Source: Pseudomonas sp. GOM7
Lineage (GTDB): Bacteria; Pseudomonadota; Gammaproteobacteria; Pseudomonadales; Pseudomonadaceae
Reading direction: 5' to 3'
Length of the DNA stretch: 64,000 nucleotides
NCBI RefSeq assembly: GCF_026723825.1
Contig: NZ_CP113519.1
Span: forward strand, 2,108,001-2,172,000
Position 1 is the first letter of the stretch. Each line of letters starts with the position of its first letter. Below are positions 39,105 to 48,324 of the stretch, piece by piece. The notes under the pieces were generated by a model, which was not told the origin of the DNA, ran no database searches, and saw nothing but the letters and a program-made list of their open reading frames with translations. A program made the translations under genes and the position numbers.

Positions 39105-39434
39105 TTATTCGTCAATTGGGTTGCTTTTGCGGCGCAGTACCATGCCGCCGTGGTAGAGCACGTCGTTGATGAATTCACCATCGGCGGTAAAACCGGTGTC
39201 GTCGAAGTAGTCGATATGGTTGCCGATGACACGGTAGTTGCCCTGGTAGGCGCTTTCGCGATTGCCGCGTGCCTCGTCATAACGGCCATTGGCCAACAGC
39301 TCATGGCGGACATGACCGTCGTCTGTTACCCACATGCCTACGTAAGGATGCGGGTTCTCGGATTGCGCCATTGCCGCGCTGGGTAGCAAGGCACTGCTGA
39401 TTAGCAGTGTCGCGACGGTGTTCTTCGCTGACAT
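39105..39434 (-). CDS. Secreted Atu4866-domain protein
   Basis: 109 residues with a signal peptide (MSAKNTVATLLISSALLPSAAMAQ). The mature part, HPYVGMWVTDDGHVRHELLANGRYDEARGNRESAYQGNYRVIGNHIDYFDDTGFTADGEF, is the Atu4866 family (PF11512-type): a small beta-barrel of unknown function with YVGMWVT, GRYDEARG and DDTGF hallmarks. The ATG at 39434 follows GGAGAACACC. An in-frame ATG at 39446 overlaps the SDR stop. The gene forms an operon with the SDR gene upstream. Confidence 0.88.
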   Translation of the reverse strand: MSAKNTVATLLISSALLPSAAMAQSENPHPYVGMWVTDDGHVRHELLANGRYDEARGNRESAYQGNYRVIGNHIDYFDDTGFTADGEFINDVLYHGGMVLRRKSNPIDE

Positions 39435-39445
39435 GGTGTTCTCCA

Positions 39446-40168
39446 TCAATGGGGGCTGGCGGTGGGGCGCACGATGACTTCGCTGACGTCGACGTCGTCG
39501 GGCTGTTCGACTGCATAGGCCACCGCGCGGGCAATGGCGTCCGGGGTGATGGCGATACGGCGGAAAGCCTTCATCGCATCGCGGGCACTGGCGTCGGTGA
39601 TGCTGTCGGCCAGCTCGGACTCGACCACGCCGGGGCAGATGGTGGTGACGCGGATGCGCTCGCTCTCCTGGCGCAGGCCCTCGGATATGGCCCAGACCGC
39701 GTACTTTGTGGCGCAGTACACCGCAGCAGTGGGGGATACGGCGTGTGCACCGATGGAGGCAATGTTGATCACCTGGCCGTGCCCGCGTGCTTCCATGCCC
39801 GGCAGCACGGCGGCGATGCCATGCAGCACGCCCCGTACATTGACGTCGAGCATGCGGTTCCACTCGTCCACCTTCAGCGCGTTGAGCGGTGATAGCGGCA
39901 TGATCCCGGCGTTGTTGACGATGACGTCGACAGGGCCGTGGTGGGCCTCGGCATATTCGACGAAGGCCTGCATGTCATCCAACTGGCTGACGTCGAGAGC
40001 TCGGCAGGACGCCCTCAGACCTTGTGCCTGCAGCTCTTGCACGAGTATCTGCAGGCGTTCGATGCGTCGGGCGCCGAGTACCACCTGATGGCCCAGGCTG
40101 GCGAGGTGTCTGGCAATGGCTTCGCCGATGCCGCTGCTGGCGCCGGTGATGAGGATGACTTTGCTCAT
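39446..40168 (-). CDS. Short-chain dehydrogenase/reductase
   Basis: A 240-residue classical SDR. The NAD(P) site is TGASSGIG (residues 8-15) with GARRIERL, the arginines favouring NADPH. NNAG lies near residue 86, the catalytic serine in NIASIG, and the YxxxK pair in YCATKYAV. The substrate is unknown. Enzymes of this type often act on aldehydes, ketones or alcohols. The gene is divergent from an AraC regulator across 143 bp and leads the Atu4866 and NTF2-like genes. Confidence 0.92.
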   Translation of the reverse strand: MSKVILITGASSGIGEAIARHLASLGHQVVLGARRIERLQILVQELQAQGLRASCRALDVSQLDDMQAFVEYAEAHHGPVDVIVNNAGIMPLSPLNALKVDEWNRMLDVNVRGVLHGIAAVLPGMEARGHGQVINIASIGAHAVSPTAAVYCATKYAVWAISEGLRQESERIRVTTICPGVVESELADSITDASARDAMKAFRRIAITPDAIARAVAYAVEQPDDVDVSEVIVRPTASPH

Positions 40169-40311
40169 GTCGGTCTCCGTTGCGTTATGGAGCCTTCATG
40201 CTAGGCAGGGGTAGGGCGTCTGCTAAGTCTCGTTACTCTTTCGATATTGCCTATTCCTATTGAGCGCTCTCTACAATGTGCCGGTATTCATCACGAGCGA
40301 GTGTCTGAGGC

Positions 40312-41241
40312 ATGCATGCGAGTTCCGAGAGCATGAAGCAGCGCATGGTCGAGTTGATGCTGCGCCTGGCCCCGGAGGAGGGCTATACCGCGGCGCAGCT
40401 CGATGGCGTCACCTACATGCGTTCCGACCGGCCGCTACCGGTGACGCCGGCGTTGTACGAGCCGAGCATCGTGATCGTGATTCAAGGGCGCAAGCGCGGG
40501 CTGCACGACGGCAATCTCTACGTCTACGATGCGCAGCACTATCTGGTGCTGGCGCTGCCTTTGCCGTTCTCCATCGAAACCGAGGCGACTGCCGAGGAGC
40601 CCATGCTGGGGGTGGCGCTCCGGGTCGATCCGCTGCTGGTGGCCGAACTGGTGATGGATCTGGACGAGCCCCCGTCCAATACGCCGGCAATGCTGTATTC
40701 CAGCCCGATGGATGCACGCCTGAGCGACGCGACACTGCGCCTGCTGGAGGCGTTGGCCGACCCGGATGAGGTGCGTCTGCTCGGGCCATCGATCGTGCGC
40801 GAGATCGTCTTTCGCGTGCTGCAGGGCGAGCAGGGTAGTGGTCTGCGCGCGACCTTGGCACAGAACAGCCATTTTGGCCGCATCGCGCGCGTTCTGCAGC
40901 GCATTCACCGCGATTATCAGGAATCGCTCGATGTGCCTGCGCTGGCCGAAATCGCCAGCATGAGCGTGCCGGCCTTTCATGTGCATTTCAAGGCGATGAC
41001 CAGTCGCTCGCCGCTGCAGTACCTCAAGGCCATACGCTTGCATCAGGCGCGCCTGCTGATGATTCGCAGCGACATGAGCGCGATCAGTGCGGCGCAGCGC
41101 GTTGGCTATGAGAGCCCGTCGCAGTTCAGTCGTGAGTTCAAGCGTCTGTTCGGGCGCACGCCTGGTGATGAAACGCGCCATTTCAAACAGCTTCTCGCCC
41201 TGGCGCCAGCGGTCGATACCACAGTGCGCTCGGTCTCCTGA
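40312..41241 (+). CDS. AraC-family regulator (AraC_N type)
   Basis: 309 residues. The N-terminal AraC_N domain (about 20-180) has YEPSIVIVIQGRKRGLHDGNLYVYDAQHYLVLALPLPFSIETEAT, the cupin-like pattern of the YqhC-type group. The C-terminal HTH pair has LDVPALAEIASMSVPAFHVHFKAMTSRSPLQYLKAIRLHQARLL and AAQRVGYESPSQFSREFKRLFGRTP. YqhC-type regulators respond to reactive aldehydes in E. coli and control a nearby reductase. Control of the divergent SDR operon is likely, on position. Confidence 0.9.
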   Translation: MHASSESMKQRMVELMLRLAPEEGYTAAQLDGVTYMRSDRPLPVTPALYEPSIVIVIQGRKRGLHDGNLYVYDAQHYLVLALPLPFSIETEATAEEPMLGVALRVDPLLVAELVMDLDEPPSNTPAMLYSSPMDARLSDATLRLLEALADPDEVRLLGPSIVREIVFRVLQGEQGSGLRATLAQNSHFGRIARVLQRIHRDYQESLDVPALAEIASMSVPAFHVHFKAMTSRSPLQYLKAIRLHQARLLMIRSDMSAISAAQRVGYESPSQFSREFKRLFGRTPGDETRHFKQLLALAPAVDTTVRSVS

Positions 41242-41417
41242 GCGCCGCCATAGAGCCTGCCTCCTTCTTGGGTAGTGGACACTACGCAGACCTCTCTGGC
41301 GTTTGCTTCAAACGCTCGTTTCAGGCTAAGGTTCGGCAGCTTTGCCCAGGCGCTGACCCTGGGTGCTCCTGATCAATAATGAATGCAGCCACCAAGCTGC
41401 TGGCCAAAGGAGCCAAG

Positions 41418-41675
41418 ATGACCCCCAGTGAACTGTTGCTCGAGGGTGTCGAACTCATGCTGTTCGGCATGGGTTTCGTGTTCGTCTTTCTGATCATGCT
41501 GGTCGTGGTGGTCAGCCTGATGTCACGCCTTATCGCGACCTTCGCGTCGCCCGCCGCCAATCCCGCCGCTGCTTCTGCAGTGCCCAGTGCCCGGCCGGCC
41601 AATCCTGTGCCGGACGCGGACACGCTGGCCGCCATCCAATCCGCCATTGCCCAGCACCGCGCCCGTCGTGGTTGA
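41418..41675 (+). CDS. oadG: Oxaloacetate decarboxylase gamma subunit OadG
   Basis: An 85-residue single-span protein that anchors and assembles the OadA-OadB complex. The N-terminal helix (LLLEGVELMLFGMGFVFVFLIMLVVVVSLMSRL) is followed by an alanine/proline-rich tail and a charged C-terminus (DADTLAAIQSAIAQHRARRG). The ATG at 41418 sits after AAAGGAGCCAAG, a good site. The ATG at 41379 (adding 13 residues) has none. It leads oadGAB. Confidence 0.9.
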   Translation: MTPSELLLEGVELMLFGMGFVFVFLIMLVVVVSLMSRLIATFASPAANPAAASAVPSARPANPVPDADTLAAIQSAIAQHRARRG

Positions 41676-41699
41676 TTCAGGTACAGAGGGAGCACCTGT

Positions 41700-43484
41700 A
41701 TGACTGCCGTAAAACAAGCACTCGGCATTACCGATGTGGTGTTACGTGACGCCCATCAGTCGATCCTGGCGACGCGTCTGCGTCTGGAGGACATGCTGCC
41801 GATCGCGCCCAAGCTCGATCAGGTTGGCTTCTGGTCGGTGGAGTCCTGGGGGGGCGCCACCTTCGATGCCTGCATTCGTTACCTGGGTGAAGACCCCTGG
41901 CAGCGTATCCGTGAGCTGAAGAAGGCCATGCCCAACACCCGCCAGCAGATGCTGCTGCGTGGGCAGAACCTGCTGGGCTACCGCCACTACGCCGATGATG
42001 TGGTGGAAAAATTCGTCGAGCGCGCGGCCATCAATGGCGTTGACGTGTTCCGCGTGTTCGATGCGATGAACGATCCGCGCAACCTGCAAACCGCGCTCAA
42101 GGCCGTCAAACAGCAGGGCAAGCATGCCCAGGGCACCATCTCCTACACCACCAGCCCGGTGCATACCCTCGAGATGTGGGTCGACCTGGCCAAGCAGATC
42201 GAGGACATGGGCGCCGACTCGGTGGCCATCAAAGACATGGCCGGCATCCTCACCCCTTACACCGCGTTCGAGCTGGTCTCGCGCCTGAAGGCCAGCCTGG
42301 CTATCCCGATTCATATGCAGTGCCACGCCACGGCGGGGCTGTCCTCGGTGGCCATCCTCAAGGCGGTGGAGGCGGGTATCGACAATGTCGACACCGCCAT
42401 CTCCTCGTTGTCGATGACCTACGGCCACTCGCCCACCGAGTCGGTGGTGGCCATGTTCCAGGGCACCGACCGCGACACCGGACTCAACCTGGAGCTGCTG
42501 GAAGAAATCGCCGCGTACTTTCGCGAGGTGCGCAAGAAGTACGCGAAGTTTGAGGGCAACCTCAAGGGCGTCGACTCGCGCATCCTGGTTGCCCAGGTGC
42601 CGGGCGGTATGCTCACCAACATGGAAAGCCAGCTCAAGGAGCAGGGCGCCCAGGACAAGTTCGACCAGGTGCTGGCCGAGATTCCGCGCGTGCGCGAAGA
42701 CCTGGGGTTCATCCCGCTGGTCACACCCACCTCGCAGATCGTCGGCACCCAGGCGGTGATCAACGTGCTTACCGGCGAGCGCTATAAGTCCATCACCAAG
42801 GAAACCGCCGGCGTGCTCAAGGGCGAGTACGGCGCCGCTCCGGCAGCCTTCAATGCTGAGCTGCAGGCCCGCGTGCTCGATGGTGCCGAGGCCATCACCT
42901 GCCGCCCGGCCGACCTGCTGGACGCCGAGATGGACAAGCTCACCGCCGAGCTCGGGGGCATCGCCCGGGAGAAGGGCATCAAGCTCGCCGCTGACGAGAT
43001 CGACGACGTGCTGACCTACGCACTGTTCCCGCAGATCGGCCTGAAGTTCCTCGAGAACCGTGGCAATCCGGCGGCCTTCGAGCCGGCGCCCACCGGCCAG
43101 GAAGCACCTGCCCGCGAGGCTGGCAAGCCGGAGGTTTATACCGTCGAGGTCAATGGCAAGTCCTTCGTCGTGCAGGTCAATGAAGGTGGCGATATCGAGG
43201 GCATCAAGCCTATCGGTGCTGCTTCGAGCGCCGCGCCCGCGGCGGCCGCGGTCGCGGTCGCGGCCGGTGGCGGTGAGCCGCAGGCGGCGCCGCTGGCCGG
43301 CAATATCTTCAAGGTGCTGGTGCAGCCAGGCCAGGCCGTGGAGGAGGGGCAACTGGTGATCATCCTCGAGGCGATGAAGATGGAAACCGAGATCCGTGCC
43401 TTCAAGGCCGGCACCATCGGTGCCGTCAACGTCAAGGTCGGTGATGCGGTGGCAGTGGGCGACAGCCTGCTGACCATCGGCTGA
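41700..43484 (+). CDS. oadA: Oxaloacetate decarboxylase alpha subunit OadA
   Basis: 594 residues. The carboxyltransferase domain (1-450) has [42 protein letters not shown] and [12 protein letters not shown], with the metal-binding histidines of the family. An alanine-rich linker leads to the biotin carboxyl carrier domain, biotinylated at K560 in LEAMKMET. It moves the carboxyl of oxaloacetate to biotin. OadB then decarboxylates it and pumps Na+. The gene could also serve as a pyruvate carboxylase B chain, but the oadG and oadB partners point to the decarboxylase. Confidence 0.95.
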   Translation: MTAVKQALGITDVVLRDAHQSILATRLRLEDMLPIAPKLDQVGFWSVESWGGATFDACIRYLGEDPWQRIRELKKAMPNTRQQMLLRGQNLLGYRHYADDVVEKFVERAAINGVDVFRVFDAMNDPRNLQTALKAVKQQGKHAQGTISYTTSPVHTLEMWVDLAKQIEDMGADSVAIKDMAGILTPYTAFELVSRLKASLAIPIHMQCHATAGLSSVAILKAVEAGIDNVDTAISSLSMTYGHSPTESVVAMFQGTDRDTGLNLELLEEIAAYFREVRKKYAKFEGNLKGVDSRILVAQVPGGMLTNMESQLKEQGAQDKFDQVLAEIPRVREDLGFIPLVTPTSQIVGTQAVINVLTGERYKSITKETAGVLKGEYGAAPAAFNAELQARVLDGAEAITCRPADLLDAEMDKLTAELGGIAREKGIKLAADEIDDVLTYALFPQIGLKFLENRGNPAAFEPAPTGQEAPAREAGKPEVYTVEVNGKSFVVQVNEGGDIEGIKPIGAASSAAPAAAAVAVAAGGGEPQAAPLAGNIFKVLVQPGQAVEEGQLVIILEAMKMETEIRAFKAGTIGAVNVKVGDAVAVGDSLLTIG

Positions 43485-43494
43485 GGGGCGCATC

Positions 43495-44631
43495 ATGGAC
43501 AAGCTGCTCAAGCTCTGGCAGAGCACCGGTCTGTATCACCTGGAGCCGGGCCAGGCCTTCATGATCGCGGTGTGCATGCTGCTGATCTACCTGGCCATCA
43601 GGAAGGGCTTCGAGCCTCTGCTGTTGATCCCCATCGGCTTCGGCGGCCTGCTGTCGAACATCCCGGTGGCCAACATGGCCGAAGGGGCGGGTTTCCTGCA
43701 CCTGATCTACGAAGTGGGGCTGCCCACCAGCATCTTCCCGCTGCTGATCTTCCTTGGCGTTGGGGCCATGACTGACTTCGGCCCGATGCTCGCCAACCCC
43801 AAGACTTTGTTGCTCGGCGCCGCTGCGCAGTTCGGCATCTTCGGTACGCTGCTCGGCGCCCTGGCGATCACCGCGCTGGGCATTCCCGGTATGGAGTTCA
43901 CGCTCAAGGAGGCGGCGTCCATCGCCATCATCGGCGGGGCCGACGGGCCGACCTCGATCTTCGTCACCTCCAAGTTGGCGCCACACCTGCTCGGCCCCAT
44001 CGCCGTTGCCGCCTATGCCTACATGGCGCTGGTGCCACTGCTGCAACCGCCGATCATGCGGGCGCTGACTACCAAGGAGGAACGCGCCATCGTCATGCAA
44101 CAACTGCGTCCGGTGGGGCAGACCGAGAAGATCGTCTTCCCCATCGTGCTGTGTATCCTCATCGGTCTGCTGCTGCCCGATGCCGCGCCGCTGATCGGTA
44201 TGTTCGCCCTCGGCAACCTGTTGCGCGAGGCCGGGGTGGTCGAGCGTCTGGCCGATACTTCGCGCAACGCGCTGATCAATATCGTCACCATCTTTCTCGG
44301 CCTGACCGTGGGCTCGAAGCTGTCGGCAGAAGCCTTCCTGCAGCTCAAGACCCTGGGCATCCTGTTGCTGGGCATGCTGGCGTTCTGCGCCGGTACGGCG
44401 GCTGGGGTGCTGATGGCCAAGCTGATGAACCTGTTCAGCAGCAACAAGGTCAACCCGCTGATCGGCTCGGCGGGCGTGTCGGCGGTGCCGATGGCGGCGC
44501 GGGTGTCGAACAAGGTAGGGTTGGAGGCCAATCCGCAGAACTTCCTGCTGATGCACGCCATGGGGCCGAACGTGGCCGGGGTGATCGGCTCGGCGGTGGC
44601 GGCGGGGGTGCTGCTCAGTTTCGTCGGCTGA
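43495..44631 (+). CDS. oadB: Oxaloacetate decarboxylase beta subunit OadB, Na+ pump
   Basis: A 378-residue membrane protein with about nine spans. It carries the family motifs [38 protein letters not shown] (with the conserved aspartate) and [14 protein letters not shown], and ends [13 protein letters not shown]. It decarboxylates biotin-bound CO2 and exports Na+. It starts 11 bp after oadA, and a strong bidirectional terminator follows. Confidence 0.95.
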   Translation: MDKLLKLWQSTGLYHLEPGQAFMIAVCMLLIYLAIRKGFEPLLLIPIGFGGLLSNIPVANMAEGAGFLHLIYEVGLPTSIFPLLIFLGVGAMTDFGPMLANPKTLLLGAAAQFGIFGTLLGALAITALGIPGMEFTLKEAASIAIIGGADGPTSIFVTSKLAPHLLGPIAVAAYAYMALVPLLQPPIMRALTTKEERAIVMQQLRPVGQTEKIVFPIVLCILIGLLLPDAAPLIGMFALGNLLREAGVVERLADTSRNALINIVTIFLGLTVGSKLSAEAFLQLKTLGILLLGMLAFCAGTAAGVLMAKLMNLFSSNKVNPLIGSAGVSAVPMAARVSNKVGLEANPQNFLLMHAMGPNVAGVIGSAVAAGVLLSFVG

Positions 44632-44650
44632 CAGGCTTCTTGCAGGCAAT

Positions 44651-44679
44651 AAAAAACCGGCTTTGAAAGCCGGTTTTTT
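44651..44679. terminator. Bidirectional terminator between oadB and amrZ
   Basis: AAAAAACCGGCTTTG and AAAGCCGGTTTTTT form a near-perfect stem with A and T runs on both sides. It can serve oadB (plus) and amrZ (minus). Confidence 0.92.
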
Positions 44680-44694
44680 CATGGCTCGTCCGCT

Positions 44695-45012
44695 TCAGGC
44701 TTCCTCGCTGGCCATTTCCGCGTCATGAGCGATCAGGGCGACCAATGCGGTCTGCTGGCGGCGCGATAACTGACGGAAGCGCTGCAGCAGTTCGCGTTCA
44801 TGCAACGACAGTTCTGGGCTGTCGATGCTCAGGTTGAGATCATCACTCAAGGCACCTTCCTGCAGCATGCTCTGCTCCAGGCGGGCAATGATTTCCGAGT
44901 TCATGCTGCGGTGATGGTTGCGTGCTACGTCAGCGATGCGCTCACGCATACCATCAGGCAAGCGAACGACGAATTTGTCAGCCGTGCGGCTGGAGTAGGT
45001 AGCCTGTTTCAT
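44695..45012 (-). CDS. amrZ: AmrZ/AlgZ, ribbon-helix-helix regulator of alginate and motility
   Basis: A 105-residue Arc-family regulator. The ribbon-helix-helix region [45 protein letters not shown] is close to P. aeruginosa AmrZ. The C-terminal tetramerisation part [34 protein letters not shown] also matches. AmrZ controls alginate, twitching, flagella and c-di-GMP genes and represses itself. The start ATG at 45012 lacks a good Shine-Dalgarno. A shorter AmrZ N-terminus than in P. aeruginosa results (MKQATY rather than an extra few residues). Confidence 0.95.
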   Translation of the reverse strand: MKQATYSSRTADKFVVRLPDGMRERIADVARNHHRSMNSEIIARLEQSMLQEGALSDDLNLSIDSPELSLHERELLQRFRQLSRRQQTALVALIAHDAEMASEEA

Positions 45013-45288
45013 AGGGCGCTTACATTACCGGTTAGTTCAAGAAGCGATACTGGCAGTCAGTGTCGAGATTGTCACCGGATTCGACTGTCTTTGACACTAG
45101 CCGTTCAACCTGTATCGCGTTGTGCGTCTTTATGACCCAAGGGTCACCTGAACAGTTCCTTGACGCCAATTGCATGACGATTGTGGGCCAGGTAAAGGCT
45201 TTATGCCAGCACCGATTGTCAGAAATGAGCAGTGCTCAGCATAACCATGTCGCTTTGACGCGCTGCAGAGCAAAACGTTCAAGTCTCC

Positions 45289-45332
45289 CGTCATTCAATG
45301 GTCACCTTCGGTTCACTGGTCTGACATAGCTT
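45289..45332 (+). promoter_or_regulatory. Pho box and promoter of the phn operon
   Basis: CGTCAT (45289), GGTCAC (45300) and GTTCAC (45311) are direct repeats exactly 11 bp apart, the spacing of PhoB half-sites. TAGCTT at 45327-45332 can serve as a -10 at the right distance. The rest of the 45013-45409 gap, between divergent amrZ and phnC, shows no gene. PhoB control of phn is known in E. coli, and here it is inferred. Confidence 0.65.
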
Positions 45333-45409
45333 ACGCCTACCTTGGTCTACACCAGTGGGCGGTCGAGTGCTGCCCATCACATTTATCGACGATTGTGAGG
45401 CCAGGGCAC

Positions 45410-46234
45410 ATGAGCGCAGCGATTCGAGTCGAGCATCTGAACAAGACCTTCGGGCGCAAACATGCCTTGTTCGATCTGGCCCTGTCGGTACAGCCGGGGG
45501 AAATGGTGGCACTGATCGGTGCGTCCGGCTCGGGCAAGTCGACCCTGCTGCGGCATCTGGCTGGCCTGACGCGTGGGGATGCCGGTCGTATCGAGGTGCT
45601 CGGACGCCTGCTGCAGAGTGAGGGGCGGCTCAGTGGTGAGGTGCGCCGCCAGCGTGCCGACATCGGCTACATCTTTCAGCAGTTCAATCTGGTGGGGCGC
45701 CTCAGCGTGCTGCAGAACGTGTTGCTCGGCGGTCTCGGGCGCATGCCGCGCTGGCGTGGCAGCCTGGGCCTGTTCAACTCGCAGGAGAAGCAGCGCGCCA
45801 TGCAGGCGCTGGAGCGGGTTGGCCTGGCCCAGTTTGCCGCTCAGCGCGCGTCGACCCTGTCCGGTGGTCAGCAGCAACGGGTGGCCATCGCTCGTGCACT
45901 GTGTCAGCAAGCCGAGGTGATTCTTGCCGATGAGCCGATCGCCTCGCTCGATCCGGAGTCGGCGCGCAAGGTCATGGAGATTCTCGCCGACATCAACCGC
46001 CGTGACGGCAAGACCGTGGTGGTGACCCTGCATCAGGTGGATTACGCCGTGCGCTATTGCCCGCGTGCAGTGGCACTCAAGGATGGGCGCATCCATTTCG
46101 ATGGCTCCACCGCCGACTTCAACCCCGAGTTCCTCAACGACCTCTACGGCGGCGACCTCGATATCGACCTGCTGCTGCCGCAAGGGCGGCGCCCTCGTGC
46201 CGTTGCGCGCCCGCTGGTGCTGGCCAAGGCCTGA
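45410..46234 (+). CDS. phnC: PhnC, phosphonate ABC transporter ATPase
   Basis: A 274-residue ATPase. Walker [11 protein letters not shown]-loop FQQFNLV, signature [15 protein letters not shown], Walker [12 protein letters not shown] and H-loop VTLHQVDYA are intact. PhnC powers phosphonate import with PhnD and PhnE. The ATG at 45410 gives [15 protein letters not shown]. The earlier in-frame ATG (MRPGH) has no support. It is the first gene of a 14-gene operon order phnCDEFGHIJKLMNP. Confidence 0.94.
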   Translation: MSAAIRVEHLNKTFGRKHALFDLALSVQPGEMVALIGASGSGKSTLLRHLAGLTRGDAGRIEVLGRLLQSEGRLSGEVRRQRADIGYIFQQFNLVGRLSVLQNVLLGGLGRMPRWRGSLGLFNSQEKQRAMQALERVGLAQFAAQRASTLSGGQQQRVAIARALCQQAEVILADEPIASLDPESARKVMEILADINRRDGKTVVVTLHQVDYAVRYCPRAVALKDGRIHFDGSTADFNPEFLNDLYGGDLDIDLLLPQGRRPRAVARPLVLAKA

Positions 46235-46287
46235 CGCCGCCACCTAATCCGAACCAACCCCGCCAACCCGCAACAGGAGTGTGCTCC

Positions 46288-47289
46288 ATGTTCAAACGCA
46301 TCGGCCAGGTGCTGGCTGCCTCTGTGCTCGTCACCGGTTCCCTGCTGGGCTCGGCCCAGGCAGCCGAGGAACTCAACTTCGGCATCATCTCCACCGAGTC
46401 CTCGCAGAATCTCAAGACGATGTGGGATCCCTTCCTGGCCGACATGAGCAAGCAGACCGGGATCAAGATCAACGCCTTCTTCGCCCCCGATTATGCCGGG
46501 ATCATCCAGGGCATGCGCTTCGACAAGGTGGACGTGGCCTGGTACGGCAACAAGGCGGCAATGGAAGCGGTGGATCGTGCTGGCGGCGAGATCTTCGCCC
46601 AGACCGTGGCGGCCAACGGCGCCCAGGGTTACTACAGCCTGCTGGTGGCGCACAAGGACAGCCCGATCAACTCGGTCGAGGACATGCTCAAGAATGCCGC
46701 CAACCTGACCTTCGCCAACGGTGACCCGAACTCCACCTCCGGCTATCTGGTACCGGGCTATTACGTGTTCGCCAAGAACAACGTCGACGCCAACAAGATC
46801 TTCAAGCGTTCGCTCAATGGCAGCCACGAGGTCAATGCCCTGTCGGTGGCCAACAAGCAGGTCGACGTCGGCACCTTCAACAGCGAAGGCATGGAGCGAC
46901 TGGAGGTGACCGCGCCGGACAAGGCTGCGCAACTCAAGGTGATCTGGAAATCGCCGCTGATTCCGTCGGATCCCATCGTCTGGCGCAAGAACCTGCCGCA
47001 GGAAACCCGCGACAAGCTGCGCAACTTCTTCATGACCTACGGCGCCACGCCGGAACAGAAGAAGGTGCTGGCCGGTTTGCAATGGGGCCAGTTCAAGGCT
47101 TCGGACAACGACCAATTACTGCCGATCCGCCAGCTCGAGTTGTTCAAGAAGCGCACCGAAGTGGCCAACAACACCACGCTCAAGGACGCCGACAAGCAGG
47201 CCCAGCTCAAGGAACTGGATGCCGAGCTGGCCAAGTTGCAGCAACGCATGGCCGAACTGGAGCAAAGCACTGGCGCCAGCGCCGGCTGA
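46288..47289 (+). CDS. phnD: PhnD, phosphonate-binding periplasmic protein
   Basis: 333 residues with a signal peptide (MFKRIGQVLAASVLVTGSLLGSAQA). The mature part is a type II binding protein of the PhnD family: LNFGIISTESSQNLKTMWDPFLADMSKQTG, FAPDYAGIIQGMRFDKVDVAWYGNKAAMEAV and FANGDPNSTSGYLVPGYYVF, with the S-T-S loop that holds the phosphonate. A C-terminal charged coil (LKELDAELAKLQQRMAELEQ) extends it. The ATG follows CAACAGGAGTGTG. Confidence 0.95.
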   Translation: MFKRIGQVLAASVLVTGSLLGSAQAAEELNFGIISTESSQNLKTMWDPFLADMSKQTGIKINAFFAPDYAGIIQGMRFDKVDVAWYGNKAAMEAVDRAGGEIFAQTVAANGAQGYYSLLVAHKDSPINSVEDMLKNAANLTFANGDPNSTSGYLVPGYYVFAKNNVDANKIFKRSLNGSHEVNALSVANKQVDVGTFNSEGMERLEVTAPDKAAQLKVIWKSPLIPSDPIVWRKNLPQETRDKLRNFFMTYGATPEQKKVLAGLQWGQFKASDNDQLLPIRQLELFKKRTEVANNTTLKDADKQAQLKELDAELAKLQQRMAELEQSTGASAG

Positions 47290-47352
47290 TTTCGAGAGCC
47301 GCCATGCTCTTGGCAGGGCGGCTCGTTCCGACGGCGTCATCGAGACTTACCC

Positions 47353-48141
47353 ATGACCACTCTGACCACCGCCACCCCGGTCGATAGCAAGCGTAGCTGG
47401 CTGCAACTGGTCGGCTGGGGGCTGTTTTTCGCCGTGCTCGCCTGGTCCTGGCAGGGCGCGGAAATGAACCCGCTGGCCCTGCTGCGCGATGGCGGCAACA
47501 TGGCCACCTTCGCCGCCGACTTCTTCCCGCCGGACTTCAGCGACTGGCGGCATTATCTCAAGGAAATGGTGACCACCGTGCAGATCGCCCTGTGGGGCAC
47601 GGTGCTGGCCATTCTCTGCGCCATCCCGCTGGGCATCCTCTGCTCGGAGAACATCGTGCCCTGGTGGGTGTACCAGCCGGTACGGCGGGTGATGGATGCC
47701 TGCCGTTCGATCAACGAAATGGTCTTCGCCATGCTCTTCGTCGTCGCGGTCGGGCTGGGGCCCTTCGCCGGCGTGCTAGCGCTGTTCATCAGTACCACCG
47801 GAGTGCTGGCCAAGCTCTTTGCCGAAGCGGTGGAGGCCATCGATCCGGGGCCGGTGGAAGGGGTACGTGCTACTGGCGCCAGCGCCCTGCAGGAGGTGAT
47901 CTTCGGCGTCATCCCGCAGGTGCTGCCGCTGTGGATCTCCTACTCGCTGTACCGCTTCGAGTCCAACGTGCGTTCGGCCACCGTGGTCGGCATGGTCGGT
48001 GCCGGCGGCATCGGGGTGATTCTCTGGGAAGCCATTCGCGGCTTCCAGTTTGGTCAGACCTGCGCCTTGCTGATCGTGATCATCCTGGTGGTGAGCGCCA
48101 TCGACATCCTGTCACAACGACTGCGCAAACTCTTTATCTGA
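47353..48141 (+). CDS. phnE: PhnE, phosphonate ABC transporter permease
   Basis: A 262-residue membrane permease with about six spans. The EAA coupling loop is [24 protein letters not shown], and the domain ends with [22 protein letters not shown], typical of PhnE. It is one intact gene, unlike the frameshifted form of E. coli K-12. The following spacer holds repeat copy A. Confidence 0.94.
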   Translation: MTTLTTATPVDSKRSWLQLVGWGLFFAVLAWSWQGAEMNPLALLRDGGNMATFAADFFPPDFSDWRHYLKEMVTTVQIALWGTVLAILCAIPLGILCSENIVPWWVYQPVRRVMDACRSINEMVFAMLFVVAVGLGPFAGVLALFISTTGVLAKLFAEAVEAIDPGPVEGVRATGASALQEVIFGVIPQVLPLWISYSLYRFESNVRSATVVGMVGAGGIGVILWEAIRGFQFGQTCALLIVIILVVSAIDILSQRLRKLFI

Positions 48142-48158
48142 GAGGACGGGGGCGCCTG

Positions 48159-48302
48159 CGCACATCGTGTGAAAACGTAGCGAGCGAAGGTCAGGCAAGG
48201 CAAAAAGCGGCGAAGAAGCGCAGTTTACGAGCTGTAAATGAGCATTCTGAGCCGTTTTTTAACGCAGCATGGCCGAGCGCAGCAGTTTTCACACACTGTG
48301 CG
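48159..48302 (+). repeat. Copy of the hairpin-borne repeat family (copy A), phnE-phnF spacer
   Basis: Core: TAGCGAGCGAAGGTCAGGC ... GAAGCGCAGTTTAC ... GTAAATGAGCATTCTGAGCC ... TTTTTTAACGCAGCATGGCC ... GAGCGCAGC. The outer arms GTGTGAAAAC (48167-48176) and GTTTTCACAC (48285-48294) are perfect inverses. The pairing extends outward as GCACA and TGTGC. TGCTTTTTT follows the right arm, so the whole may act as a terminator-like hairpin with the core in its loop. Confidence 0.85.
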
Positions 48303-48324
48303 GGTGCTTTTTTAGAGCATTGAC

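Noticed and set aside
48159..48302. Repeat family considered as integron attC sites, because the size is 100-140 bp and the ends pair but vary
   Set aside because: The conserved RYYYAAC and GTTRRRY end boxes of attC are absent, the sites are not arrayed with cassettes, and no integrase is present.
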